Shown piece by piece: positions 11,897-21,341 of a stretch of 64,000 bases of DNA (position 1 is the first letter of the stretch; each line of letters begins with the position of its first letter). The position numbers and the translations under genes were made by a program. The stretch spans positions 113,886-177,885 of the forward strand of contig NZ_JAUHJQ010000009.1 of the NCBI RefSeq assembly GCF_030412965.1, in the 5' to 3' direction. This DNA comes from Nocardioides oceani (GTDB lineage: Bacteria > Actinomycetota > Actinomycetes > Propionibacteriales > Nocardioidaceae). Below the pieces are notes generated by a model that searched no databases, had not been told where the DNA came from, and was given only the letters and a program-made list of their open reading frames with translations.

Positions 11897-11933
11897 GCAG
11901 CAGCCCCCGACTCCTCGAGCCGGGGGCTGCTGC
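11897..11933 (-). terminator. ahcY terminator hairpin
   Basis: GCAGCAGCCCCCG (11897-11909) is exactly inverted at 11921-11933 with an 11-nt loop. It lies 58 bp beyond the ahcY stop and 24 bp before the mtrA start, so it separates the two transcription units. Confidence 0.85.
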
Positions 11934-11990
11934 CGTGGTCCTGCCGCTGGCACCTCGGGCCGTCCGGTCGGGCGGCCCGCGTGCCGGGTG

Positions 11991-13466
<1,476 letters not shown>

Positions 13467-13473
13467 CTCCTCG

Positions 13474-13479
13474 AGAGTA
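13474..13479 (-). promoter_or_regulatory. -10 box TACTCT, leaderless promoter of ahcY
   Basis: TACTCT on the minus strand is followed by 7 nt and the ATG at 13466. The spacer also contains GAGGAG abutting the ATG, too close to act as a normal ribosome site for that codon. Confidence 0.55.
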
Positions 13480-13514
13480 GGACGCAGGCGCGCCGAGGCG
13501 GCAATCCTCGCGAC

Positions 13515-13530
13515 CCCCGCTCCCGCGGGG
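13515..13530 (-). terminator. Short GC hairpin after the cyclodeaminase gene
   Basis: CCCCGC-TCCC-GCGGGG forms a 6-bp stem with a 4-nt loop immediately downstream of the cyclodeaminase-like stop codon (13532) and upstream of the ahcY promoter. It is a plausible but weak terminator. Confidence 0.4.
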
Positions 13531-13531
13531 C

Positions 13532-14137
13532 TCAGGGGCGCTCGTCGGGGGCCGCCGCCGCGGCGGCGGCGCGCGCGTGCAGGTCGTCGAGGCGTACGCC
13601 GGCCGCGACCGCGTCCCCCAGCCGCCGGCGCAGCGGGGCGAGCACCGCGTCGTCCGCGCCCGCCTCGGCGGCCGTGCCGAGGTTGCCGGCGAGGTTGACC
13701 GCGCCGGACCGCGCGGCGGCGGCCAGCGCGGCCGCGGCGACCGCCACGTCGGCGACCAGCGGCGGGTTGCCGTCGGTGAGCAGCCGCGCCAGCAGCGGCA
13801 CGGCGTCGGTCGCGACGTCGACGACCTCGGCGCTGGTGCCGGCCGCGGCGACCGCGGCGTCGGCGAGGTCCGCGCCGCCCGAGCGCCACGCGGCGACCAG
13901 CCGGGCCGACGCCGCGGCGTCGCGGGCCACCAGGTCGAGCGCGCGGTCCCGGAGGCCGCGGGCGGCCGGGCCGACGTCGGTCACCGGCTCCGCGCCCGGT
14001 CGCGCCGGGTAGCCCGCCACCATCTCGGCCAGCGCCGCGCCCAGCCCGAGCATCACCGCCGCCGCGGCGCCCCCGCCCGGGTCGGGGCCGGCCGTCGCCA
14101 GCCGTCCCAGCCAGGTGGCCAGGCCCTCGTCGGTCAT
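13532..14137 (-). CDS. Cyclodeaminase/cyclohydrolase family protein (FTCD C-terminal-like)
   Basis: 201-aa all-helical protein resembling the formiminotetrahydrofolate cyclodeaminase domain (FTCD_C/FchA family), which converts 5-formimino-THF to methenyl-THF or hydrolyses methenyl-THF. The signature PDPGGGAAAAVMLGLGAAL near the N-terminus and the later AVNLAGNLG segment support the family call. The ATG at 14137 is preceded by AGGAGG at 4 nt. Divergent from the MTHFR-like pair and just upstream of ahcY, it plausibly feeds a local one-carbon route, but substrate specificity cannot be read from sequence. Confidence 0.75.
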   Translation of the reverse strand: MTDEGLATWLGRLATAGPDPGGGAAAAVMLGLGAALAEMVAGYPARPGAEPVTDVGPAARGLRDRALDLVARDAAASARLVAAWRSGGADLADAAVAAAGTSAEVVDVATDAVPLLARLLTDGNPPLVADVAVAAAALAAAARSGAVNLAGNLGTAAEAGADDAVLAPLRRRLGDAVAAGVRLDDLHARAAAAAAAPDERP

Positions 14138-14223
14138 CGGTCCTCCTGCGTCGTTCCTCGGGGTCGGCGCCCGAGGGGGTCGGCCGGCACCCGAGCCGTC
14201 ACGCCGGCGAAACACACCGCTCC

Positions 14224-14229
14224 TAGCGT
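14224..14229 (+). promoter_or_regulatory. -10 box TAGCGT for the MTHFR-like pair
   Basis: TAGCGT lies about 40 bp before the GTG at 14270, which has its own AGGAGG, so this would be a leadered transcript with an untranslated region of about 35 nt. Confidence 0.45.
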
Positions 14230-14269
14230 GACGCCCAGCCGGGCACCGGTCCGGGGACGAGGAGGCGCC

Positions 14270-14755
14270 GTGCCGACGTGGCCGCTGCGGGGCGACGCCC
14301 CGGTCGAGGACCGGCTGCGTCCGGGCAGCCGCCGCCCGCGGGCCGCCGCGCTCGCGGGCGCGCTCGCCGAGGGGCGGCCGCCCGCACCGGCCGTGCTGCT
14401 CGGGGACGGGCCGCCGCCGACCGGGCCGACCGTCGTCCTCCGCGCCGCGGAGGCCCGCGAGGCCGGCGAGGACGTCTGGTGCCGGATCGCCGTGCACGAC
14501 CGGAACCGGGTCGCGGTCGAGGGCGACCTGGCGGCGCTGGCCGACCTCGACGTCGCGGCCGTGGTGGTCGACGCCGACCCGCCTCCGGGGCGGGTGCTCG
14601 ACCTGGCCCCGATCGAGGTGGCCCGGCTGGCGACGTACGCCGGGCTCGTGGTGCTGGTGGCCGGACCGGTGGGCGAGCCGGAGCGCTGGCGGCGGGCGGG
14701 CGCGTGCGGGCTGCTCGTCGGGACGCCCGACCGGCCCCGCGCGGTGGCCCTGTGA
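14270..14755 (+). CDS. Hypothetical protein coupled to MTHFR-like gene
   Basis: 161-aa protein of unknown function. GTG 14270 has AGGAGG 4 nt upstream, and the stop overlaps the next start by 4 bp (GTGA), so the two are translationally coupled. Alternating hydrophobic strands and helices such as LDVAAVVVDADPPPG and LATYAGLVVLVAGPVGEP look like part of a TIM-barrel or Rossmann-like alpha/beta fold. I recognise no catalytic motif. The coupling suggests a subunit or helper of the MTHFR-like enzyme; that is inference. Confidence 0.7.
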   Translation: MPTWPLRGDAPVEDRLRPGSRRPRAAALAGALAEGRPPAPAVLLGDGPPPTGPTVVLRAAEAREAGEDVWCRIAVHDRNRVAVEGDLAALADLDVAAVVVDADPPPGRVLDLAPIEVARLATYAGLVVLVAGPVGEPERWRRAGACGLLVGTPDRPRAVAL

Positions 14756-15795
14756 GCGGGGTGGGCGCCGTGGGCACCGCCGCGTGCCCCAAGCGGATGA
14801 CCTACGGACCCTGCGGCGGGGTCGGTGCCGACGGCGGCTGCGAGGTCGCGCCGGAGCCGTGCGTGTTCCTGCCCCGGCCGCTGCCGGTCCGGTGGTCCGG
14901 CGACGGCACGCCGCTCGAGGAGCCCCGCACCCGGGCCGGGCGGGAGGTGCTGGAGGTGATGGCCCGGCGGCCGCTCGTCGTGTCCGGGTTCCCGGCGGCG
15001 CCGATGAGCCGCGACTCGGTCCGCGCGTGCGCGGAGGCGCTGCGGGGCTCGACCGACTGCGTGCTGGCCGGCGACTCGGGGCGCGCCCGGGTCCAGTTCC
15101 CGCCGGCCTACCGCGCCCGGCTCATGGCCGCCGAGGGCCTGCGCGTGTGGTCCGGCGTGAACTGCCGCGACCGTGACCGCGACGCCCTCGACCGGGAGCT
15201 GGCGTCGCTGCGCGAGGTCGGGGTCGCCGGCGTGCACTGCGTGACCGGCGACCACACCGGCTCCGGCGACCGGCCCGACGCGACGCCCGTCTTCGACCTC
15301 GAGGCCACCACGCTGCTCCCCCGCGCCCGGCGGGCCGGGCTGCTGACTTCCTTCGCCGAGAGCCCCGCCGCGCCTCCGGTGCGGCACCGGCCCGCGCGGG
15401 TAGCCGAGAAGGTGCGGGCCGGGGGCCGGCTGTGCTGGTTGCAGTACTGCGGCGAGGTCGAGGACGTCGAGGCGTTCGCCGCCGCGACCGCGGCGGCCGC
15501 GGGGGCGCCCGTCCCCGTGCTGCCCGGGGTCCCGCTGGTCGTCGACCGGGCCGGGGCGCTGCTGCTGGCGGACTTCGCGGCCGCCGTGCTGCCGGAGGGG
15601 TACGTCGAGCGGGTGCTCGAGGCGCGTGACCCCGAGGTCGTGGGGGTGCAGGTGGCGGTCGAGCTCGGCACGCGCCTGCTCGGTGCGTCCGGCGTCGCGG
15701 GGGTGGTGGTCGCGGGCGGTGCCGGGCCCGGACGCGAGGTCGCCTTCGCACGAGCCCTCGCGACGGTGACCCGCGAGCTCGGCGGCGGGTCCTAG
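14752..15795 (+). CDS. MTHFR-like protein with N-terminal MTHFR_C (MetV-type) zinc domain
   Basis: 347-aa protein with two parts. Residues 8-40 match the MTHFR C-terminal/MetV-type domain: CPKRMTYGPCGGVGADGGC with Cys12, Cys21, Cys30 and Cys37, likely cofactor or metal ligands. Residues about 65-340 resemble the MTHFR TIM barrel: GVNCRDRDRDALDRELASLR, then GVHCVTGDH, then RVAEKVRAGGRLCWLQYC. MTHFRs reduce methylene-THF to methyl-THF. The MetV-type domain is usually a separate partner or C-terminal; here it is at the N-terminus. The start overlaps the preceding stop by 4 bp. Confidence 0.75.
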   Translation: MSGVGAVGTAACPKRMTYGPCGGVGADGGCEVAPEPCVFLPRPLPVRWSGDGTPLEEPRTRAGREVLEVMARRPLVVSGFPAAPMSRDSVRACAEALRGSTDCVLAGDSGRARVQFPPAYRARLMAAEGLRVWSGVNCRDRDRDALDRELASLREVGVAGVHCVTGDHTGSGDRPDATPVFDLEATTLLPRARRAGLLTSFAESPAAPPVRHRPARVAEKVRAGGRLCWLQYCGEVEDVEAFAAATAAAAGAPVPVLPGVPLVVDRAGALLLADFAAAVLPEGYVERVLEARDPEVVGVQVAVELGTRLLGASGVAGVVVAGGAGPGREVAFARALATVTRELGGGS

Positions 15796-15805
15796 CGGCA
15801 CCACC

Positions 15806-17164
15806 TCAGCACCGGCCCGGGAAGTCGGCGAACCGGCCCGCGGGGTCGAGCCGGCGGCGTACCTCGTCGATCCGCGCCAGCCCGCCCCCCGGGAAGCAGG
15901 CGGCCAGCCGGTCGGGACGGCGCAGCAGGTCGAGCTCACCGACGTAGTGGCCGCTCCACCGCGACCCGATCGCCTCCACGGCGTCGCCGGCCCAGCGGCG
16001 GTTGTCCTCGTCGCGGTCGCCGGGGCGCCAGTTGGAGTACGCCGCGACGGTGAGCGTGCCGAGCGGGAGGTAGGCGGTGTCGGTGGCCGGCGGCGCCGCG
16101 CGCCGATAGGAGGAGGAGCTGACCAGGATGCTGCTCCATGGCGAGGGGCAGCGGGTCATCGTCGCGGCGAGGTCGGGCAGCACGGCGGCGTACCCCTCGG
16201 TCGTCCACGCCTGCTGGGCCACGACGCCGAGACCCGGCGGGGCGGTCTCGGTCTCGACCATCGTCGGGATGTCGCTGGGGCCGGCGAGCACGACGACCGC
16301 GCCGGGCGGCAGCGTCTCGTCGACCGGTGCGAGCAGCGCCTCCGTGGCAGCCGGGTCGTCGGCGTACGCCGTGGCGGCGACGGTGAGCGCCGGCTCGTCG
16401 AGGTCGGGGTGCATCGGGGAGTCCGGCGGCGCGAGGAACAGGGTCAGCTCGACCGCCGGGTCGATCACCGCGGCGAGGTGGTCGGCCCAGGCGCCGACCT
16501 CCGCGGCCCGCGCGGCTGGGAACGACAGGATCCGGCGTTGCACCCGCTGCTCGGGCCACAGCCGCAGGTGGAACGCGGTGACCACGCCGGGGAAGCCGGG
16601 GCCGGCCCCGCGCAGGGCGGCGTACGCCGCCGGGTCGGCCGCGTCGAGGTGGACGAGCCGGCCGTCGGCGAGCACGACGTCCGCGCCGAGGACGCTCTCG
16701 CAGGCGCTGCCCCACACGCCGTGGTTCCAGCCGTTCCCGCCGGCGAGCAGGAACCCGCCGAGCCCGACGGTCGCGCGGTGCCCGACCGGGAACGACCAGC
16801 CCGTCCCGTGCAGCGCGCGGGCGGCCGCCAGCGAGGTGGTGCCGGGGCCGACGACGGCCGTCCCGGCGACCGGGTCGACCTCGACGCCGTCGAGCGCGCG
16901 CACGTCGATCGCGACCACGTCGTTGCGCAGGGCTGCGAAGGAGGCGCTGTGGCCGCCGCTGCGCACGGTCACCCGCAGGCCCTCCCGCTCGGCGGCGGCG
17001 AGCGCCGCCCGGACGCCCTCGGCTCCCTGACCGCCTTCCCGGCCGGCACCGACGCGCACGACGGTCCGCGGGTGCAGGTCGGGCACGACGGCCGAGGCGG
17101 ACAGCCCGCGCCGCGCCTCGTCGTACCCCGGCTCGCCGCGCCGCAATGTTGACCACATCGACAT
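15806..17164 (-). CDS. FAD-linked oxidoreductase, berberine-bridge type
   Basis: 452-aa FAD-dependent oxidase of the FAD_binding_4/BBE family, which includes sugar and alcohol oxidases. VTVRSGGHSASFAAL carries the R-x-GGH histidine that usually binds FAD covalently through the 8-alpha position; GHRATVGLGGFLLAGGNGW is the second flavin loop. The C-terminal BBE segment includes YLPLGTLTVAAYSNWRPGDRDEDNRRW. Two in-frame ATGs (17164, 17158) are equally possible and no ribosome site is obvious. Convergent with the MTHFR-like gene and divergent from the XRE-cupin regulator, it stands alone; its substrate is unknown. Confidence 0.85.
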   Translation of the reverse strand: MSMWSTLRRGEPGYDEARRGLSASAVVPDLHPRTVVRVGAGREGGQGAEGVRAALAAAEREGLRVTVRSGGHSASFAALRNDVVAIDVRALDGVEVDPVAGTAVVGPGTTSLAAARALHGTGWSFPVGHRATVGLGGFLLAGGNGWNHGVWGSACESVLGADVVLADGRLVHLDAADPAAYAALRGAGPGFPGVVTAFHLRLWPEQRVQRRILSFPAARAAEVGAWADHLAAVIDPAVELTLFLAPPDSPMHPDLDEPALTVAATAYADDPAATEALLAPVDETLPPGAVVVLAGPSDIPTMVETETAPPGLGVVAQQAWTTEGYAAVLPDLAATMTRCPSPWSSILVSSSSYRRAAPPATDTAYLPLGTLTVAAYSNWRPGDRDEDNRRWAGDAVEAIGSRWSGHYVGELDLLRRPDRLAACFPGGGLARIDEVRRRLDPAGRFADFPGRC

Positions 17165-17273
17165 GCCGTCATGCTCGGCGGGCCTCGTGACGGGCCGGTG
17201 ACACCGGCCGGCGTCCCGTGTTACGTCGGCCGGTCGCAACGCGGACGACACGGTCCCGACACGGGCGCCGGTC

Positions 17274-17279
17274 TAGATT
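17274..17279 (+). promoter_or_regulatory. -10 box TAGATT, leaderless promoter
   Basis: TAGATT is followed by exactly 7 nt and the ATG at 17287 of the XRE-cupin gene, with no Shine-Dalgarno sequence. Confidence 0.6.
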
Positions 17280-17286
17280 GGCGGCC

Positions 17287-17889
17287 ATGTCGACGCAGAC
17301 CTCGCCGGGCGCCGACCGGGCCCTGGACCGGTCCGTGCAGCGCCTCGGCGCGCGGATCCGCGACCTGCGCAAGGCGCAGGGCATGACGATCGTGCAGCTG
17401 GCGTCGGCGGCCGACCTGTCGCACCCCTTCATCAGCCAGATCGAGCGCGGCCTGGCCCGCCCGAGCATGTCCTCGCTGTTCCGCATCGCGCGCACGCTCG
17501 GGACCGACCAGCAGACCCTGCTGGCGCAGAGCGTCGCGCCCGACGGCGGGCGGGTGCGCCGGCGCTCGGAGGAGGCCGCCGCGGACGCCTCCGGCGGGAG
17601 GGTGCGCGCGCTGGTGCACGGGGCGGACCACCCGTTCATCCCGATGGAGTACGCCGGCGCGTCCACCGAGCTGACCGACCACTGGACCCACGACGAGGAC
17701 GAGTTCCTCTACGTCGTGGCCGGCCGGGTGCACGTCGAGCTCGATGGGGTCGCGGAGGTGCTCGAGCCGGCCGACTCGGTGTACGTGGCCGGCGGCACGC
17801 CGCACCGATGGGCGAGCGCCGACGGCGCGGCGTACCGGCTGCTCGTCGTCAAGGAGCAGCGGCGACCCGAGGGGCCGTCCGCCGGCTGA
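17287..17889 (+). CDS. XRE-family HTH regulator with cupin domain
   Basis: 200-aa transcription factor. An XRE helix-turn-helix spans residues 20-75 (RIRDLRKAQGMTIVQLAS then LSHPFISQIERGLARPS), and a cupin sensor domain spans about 115-190 with likely ligands His135, Glu139 and His173. Such PuuR-like proteins usually sense a small metabolite and control adjacent catabolic genes. Its 3' end overlaps by 41 bp the end of the convergent seven-gene operon, which makes it the best candidate regulator of that operon. ATG 17287 follows a leaderless promoter. Confidence 0.88.
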   Translation: MSTQTSPGADRALDRSVQRLGARIRDLRKAQGMTIVQLASAADLSHPFISQIERGLARPSMSSLFRIARTLGTDQQTLLAQSVAPDGGRVRRRSEEAAADASGGRVRALVHGADHPFIPMEYAGASTELTDHWTHDEDEFLYVVAGRVHVELDGVAEVLEPADSVYVAGGTPHRWASADGAAYRLLVVKEQRRPEGPSAG

Positions 17890-19186
17890 GCGCCTCGACG
17901 AGCTCCCGCTCGTCGGCGGTGACGAGGCGGCCGTCGCGCACGACCACGCGCCCGCCGACCACGACGTGCCGCGGCCGGCGGCCGGGCGCGGCCCACAGCA
18001 GCCCCGCGACGGGGTCGGCGACACCGGCGTCGGCCACCCCGGAGACGTTCCAGACGCACAGGTCGCCGGGGGCGCCCGGGCGCAGGGTGCCGAGCTCGGC
18101 GCGGCCGAGGCCGGCGGCGGACCCGGTCGTGGCCATCGCGAGCACCTCGCGGGCCGCGAGCGGCGGGCCGACCAGCGGCGCGACCTGCATCGCCAGCCGG
18201 GCGTCGGCCAGCAGGTGGCCGGCGTCGTTGCTGCCGCCCCCGCTCGTCCCGAGCCCCACCTCCACGCCGGCGGCACGCAGCGCCGCGACCGGAGCGATCC
18301 CCCAGCCCATCGGCAGGTCGCAGCCCGGCGCGTGCGTGGCGCTGACCCCAGCGGCCGCCAGCCGCGCCACCTCGTCGGCGGTGACGCCGCAGAGGTGGGC
18401 CAGGGTGACGTCGGGCGCGAGCCAGCCCCACTCCTCGAGCAGGTCGAGCGGACGCCGCCCGTGGCGCTCGGCCGCGACGGCGACGTCGACCTGCTCCCCC
18501 GCCTGGGTGCGCCGGCGCAGCCCGCGCCGCGCGGCGACCTCGCCGAGGAGGCGGAACGTCGCCTCGGGGTCGGAGTGCACCCCGGCCGGACCGACGGCGA
18601 CCTGCAGCATCCCGTCGGGCGACACCCCGCCGGGGGCGTCGCCGACCAGCGCCCCCGCGACGAGGTCGGCGCTGCGGGCGGCCGTCTCGGGGTCGTCGCG
18701 GGCGGCGCCGCGGACGAACACCAGCCGCCCGCCGAGCCCCGCGGCCGCGTCCGCCGCCGCGCGGGCGAGGTGCACCGAGTCCTCCGGCGAGCAGCCGGCC
18801 GGCCAGGTGAGGTGGTGGTCGGCCACGGTCGTGACCCCGCAGAGCAGGCCCTCCGCGACCCCCACGCGCGCCGCTGCGGCGACCAGGCCGGGATCGACCA
18901 CGGCTGCGTCGTACGCCGCGGCCATGGTCGGCAGCCAGGTCGCCATCGGCACCCCGCGCGTGCCCGGCAGCGTGCGGAACGCCGACTGCAGCAGGTGGTG
19001 GTGGGCGTTGACCAGGCCCGGGGTGACCACGCAGCCGGACGCGTCGAGCACCTCGGTGCCGTCGGGCACCGCTCCCCCGCCGACCCGGCCGTCCACCACC
19101 AGGACGTCGCCGCCGCGCTCGACGGAGCCGGCCTCGGCCGGGTCCTCGACGACCGCCCGTGCGCCGGTGACCAGCAGCGCGCTCAC
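17849..19186 (-). CDS. Amidohydrolase (AtzB / 8-oxoguanine deaminase-like) with altered active site
   Basis: 445-aa COG0402-type amidohydrolase related to hydroxydechloroatrazine ethylaminohydrolase and 8-oxoguanine deaminase. The first metal motif is intact (NAHHHLLQ, His62/His64), as is the later TLAH (His264). Two usual ligand positions differ: the HxxE motif reads RTQAGE (His to Gln228, Glu231 kept) and the strand-8 Asp in G-x-D-G-x-x-SND is Ser (GTSGGGSND). It may be inactive, differently metallated, or act on another substrate. It is the last gene of the operon, overlapping the creatininase-like gene by 4 bp (GTGA), and runs 41 bp into the regulator. Confidence 0.82.
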   Translation of the reverse strand: MSALLVTGARAVVEDPAEAGSVERGGDVLVVDGRVGGGAVPDGTEVLDASGCVVTPGLVNAHHHLLQSAFRTLPGTRGVPMATWLPTMAAAYDAAVVDPGLVAAAARVGVAEGLLCGVTTVADHHLTWPAGCSPEDSVHLARAAADAAAGLGGRLVFVRGAARDDPETAARSADLVAGALVGDAPGGVSPDGMLQVAVGPAGVHSDPEATFRLLGEVAARRGLRRRTQAGEQVDVAVAAERHGRRPLDLLEEWGWLAPDVTLAHLCGVTADEVARLAAAGVSATHAPGCDLPMGWGIAPVAALRAAGVEVGLGTSGGGSNDAGHLLADARLAMQVAPLVGPPLAAREVLAMATTGSAAGLGRAELGTLRPGAPGDLCVWNVSGVADAGVADPVAGLLWAAPGRRPRHVVVGGRVVVRDGRLVTADERELVEALSRRTAPRVAAAP

Positions 19187-19989
19187 GGCGCGGAGGACCG
19201 GGGCACCTCGAAGCGCGCCGCCTCCTCGATGACCTCCACCAGCGTGCCGACGGCCGCCTCGAACCGCGCCTTGCCCGCGTCGGCGTCGGCGCCGGTCGCG
19301 TCGCCGATGTAGCCGTCCGGCCCGAAGTCGTCGGAGAGCCAGCCGAAGGAGACCGGCTTGCCGAAGCCGATGTGGCGGTACGCCGTCAGCGCCTCCGGCA
19401 CCCGCCGGCCGGCGTGCTCGAGGTGCACCAGGTCCGGCCGCAGGTGCAGCATCAGCGAGGTCTCGCCGTGCCCGCCGTGGATGCCCATGCCGAGCTCGTC
19501 CTCGCGGGAGGACGTGCCGCCCTGGTCGGCCGGGAGCGAGAGGTGCGCGAAGAACGTCTGCAGCCCGAAGCGCCGGCGCAGCTCGCGGTTGGCCACCTGG
19601 CCGAGCGCGGAGTTGCCGCCGTGGCCGTTGACGAACAGCAGGCGGGTGATCCCCGAGGTCTGCAGCGAGCGGCCGATGTCGACCAGCACCCGCATCAGGG
19701 TGTCCCACGAGAGCCAGATCGTGCCCGGCGACCAGGCGTGCTCGTCGGACTTGGTGTAGGCCAGCCCCTCCAGCAGGACCACCGAGGCGTGGCCGCGCTG
19801 GGCGGCCGCGGCGACCGCCGCCTCGGCGGCCTCGGTGGCGATGACGAAGTCGGTGGAGACCGGCAGGTGCGGCCCGTGCTGCTCGATCGCCCCGAGCGGC
19901 AGGACCGCCACGGTGTCGGCGGGCAGCGCGGCGATCGCAGGCGCGGTCAGGTCGACGAAGCGGGGGGCCCGCGGGGGGACCGGCATCAT
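19183..19989 (-). CDS. Creatininase-family amidase
   Basis: 268-aa member of the creatininase family, metal-dependent hydrolases that open cyclic amides (creatinine to creatine) or trim other amides (FAPy deformylase ArfB, MftE). Active-site blocks are all visible: LGAIEQHGPHLPVSTD (Glu36, His38, Asp47), FVNGHGGNS (121-127) and GIHGGHGETSLM (His171, Glu176). ATG 19989 overlaps the FAD oxidase stop by 4 bp, and the 3' end overlaps the next gene by 4 bp. With two amidohydrolases in the operon it suggests stepwise hydrolysis of a cyclic nitrogen compound; the substrate is not deducible. Confidence 0.88.
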   Translation of the reverse strand: MMPVPPRAPRFVDLTAPAIAALPADTVAVLPLGAIEQHGPHLPVSTDFVIATEAAEAAVAAAAQRGHASVVLLEGLAYTKSDEHAWSPGTIWLSWDTLMRVLVDIGRSLQTSGITRLLFVNGHGGNSALGQVANRELRRRFGLQTFFAHLSLPADQGGTSSREDELGMGIHGGHGETSLMLHLRPDLVHLEHAGRRVPEALTAYRHIGFGKPVSFGWLSDDFGPDGYIGDATGADADAGKARFEAAVGTLVEVIEEAARFEVPRSSAP

Positions 19990-21341
19990 CGGACGCCCAC
20001 GTTCACGCGGGTGGGGACGACGTGGTCGGGCACCAGCTTCCCGGGGTTGAGCAGCCCCTTGGGGTCGGTCTCGCGGGCGGTGCGGACCGCGAGGTCGACG
20101 TTGCGGTCGACGTACCACTGGTGCGGGGAGTGGACGGTCATCCCGAGCGTCTCCATCGCCTCCATGCCGGCCAGCACCCCGGCCTCGTCGTGGTAGTCCG
20201 CGACCACCATCGCCAGGGGTCCGCGGCCCATCAGCTCCAGGTGCAGGTGGACGTCGCCGGGGTAGACCGCGCGCACGGCGTCCGGGTCGGTCCAGTAGAT
20301 CTCGCCGCCGGTCTCCATGTGGAACCACGTGCGGTCCGGGTGGGCGCGCTGCAGGAACAGCACGGGGTGGTTGTAGGACATCCCCGAGAGCCGGTCGCAG
20401 GAGGCGTAGTCGTCGAGCACGGCCACCACGTCGCCGCCCGCGTCCGCGACGCGTCGCTCGACCTCGGCGACCGTGGAGGCCTCGGCGATGACCCGCAGGC
20501 TGAACCGTCCGGGGTCGAGGTCGACGCTCGCGGGCAGGCTGGGCACCAGCGCCGGCTCGTCGCCGCTGGCCAGCCGCGGGAGCACCGGCAGGTCGAGCAG
20601 GCTGCGGTGGACGTGGGCCATCGCCGCCCAGGAGTCGAACGCCGCGTAGACCGCGGTCCACTCCCGGGCCGGCTCGGTGGCCACCTCGACCTCGACCACG
20701 ATCCCGGTCACCCCGTAGGCGTGGACGTAGGGCAGCGCGTCCTCCCCGCGCAGGTGGAGCAGCCGGCCGCTGCCGTCCATCGGCGCCACGGTCAGGGCCC
20801 GGACGAAGCCGTCGGTGGTGGTGCCGTGCTCGATGGTGCCGGTACCGGCGCTGCCGCCGGCCACGAAGCCGCCCACCGTCGAGGCCTTGGTGGAGGGGAA
20901 GACCCAGATGTCGCGGCCGGCCGCGCGGGCGGCCCGGTCGATCTTGGACAGCAGCGCGCCGGCGCCCGCGAGGACGCCCTCGCCCTCGAGCACCTCGATC
21001 CGGTCGAGCCGGCGCAGGTCGAGCACGATCCCGCCGTCGAACGGGGTGGCCTGGCCGTAGTTGCCGGTGCCGGAGCCGCGCGGGGTGACGGGTACGTCGG
21101 CGGCGTGGGCCAGGGCGAGGACGTCGGCCACCTCCTCGGGGGTCCGCGGGCGGACCACGGCGTCGGCGACGTACCGCCCTCGGGGGACCTTCTCCTCCAG
21201 GACCGGCGACATCCGCGACCAGTCCGAGGAGTTCTTCAGCAGCGTCTCGGGGTCGGTGGTGACCCGGTCGGCGCCGAGGCGTCGCGCGACCTCGGTGACG
21301 ACGTCGAGCGTGCGCTCGCGGGTGCTCGTCGCGTCACTCAC
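19986..21341 (-). CDS. FAD-binding oxidase, GlcD/VAO family
   Basis: 451-aa flavoprotein of the FAD_binding_4 family (glycolate oxidase subunit GlcD / D-lactate dehydrogenase type). The flavin loops are VVRPRTPEEVADVLALA, VTPRGSGTGNYGQ and STVGGFVAGGSAGTGT. No GGH histidine is present, so FAD is probably not linked as in the BBE-type oxidase at 15.8 kb. GTG 21341 overlaps the binding-protein stop by 8 bp; GTG 21350 is an alternative. Fifth gene of the operon, placed between transport and hydrolysis functions, it likely oxidises a 2-hydroxy acid or related intermediate. Confidence 0.85.
   Translation of the reverse strand: MSDATSTRERTLDVVTEVARRLGADRVTTDPETLLKNSSDWSRMSPVLEEKVPRGRYVADAVVRPRTPEEVADVLALAHAADVPVTPRGSGTGNYGQATPFDGGIVLDLRRLDRIEVLEGEGVLAGAGALLSKIDRAARAAGRDIWVFPSTKASTVGGFVAGGSAGTGTIEHGTTTDGFVRALTVAPMDGSGRLLHLRGEDALPYVHAYGVTGIVVEVEVATEPAREWTAVYAAFDSWAAMAHVHRSLLDLPVLPRLASGDEPALVPSLPASVDLDPGRFSLRVIAEASTVAEVERRVADAGGDVVAVLDDYASCDRLSGMSYNHPVLFLQRAHPDRTWFHMETGGEIYWTDPDAVRAVYPGDVHLHLELMGRGPLAMVVADYHDEAGVLAGMEAMETLGMTVHSPHQWYVDRNVDLAVRTARETDPKGLLNPGKLVPDHVVPTRVNVGVR

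Noticed and set aside
18481..18520. Frameshift explaining the lost HxxE histidine
   Set aside because: Shifting the frame does not restore a histidine in context and the flanking residues align in the current frame.
19183..19989. MftE of a mycofactocin cluster
   Set aside because: The creatininase fold matches, but no mftA precursor, mftC radical-SAM or mftD-F genes are present around it.
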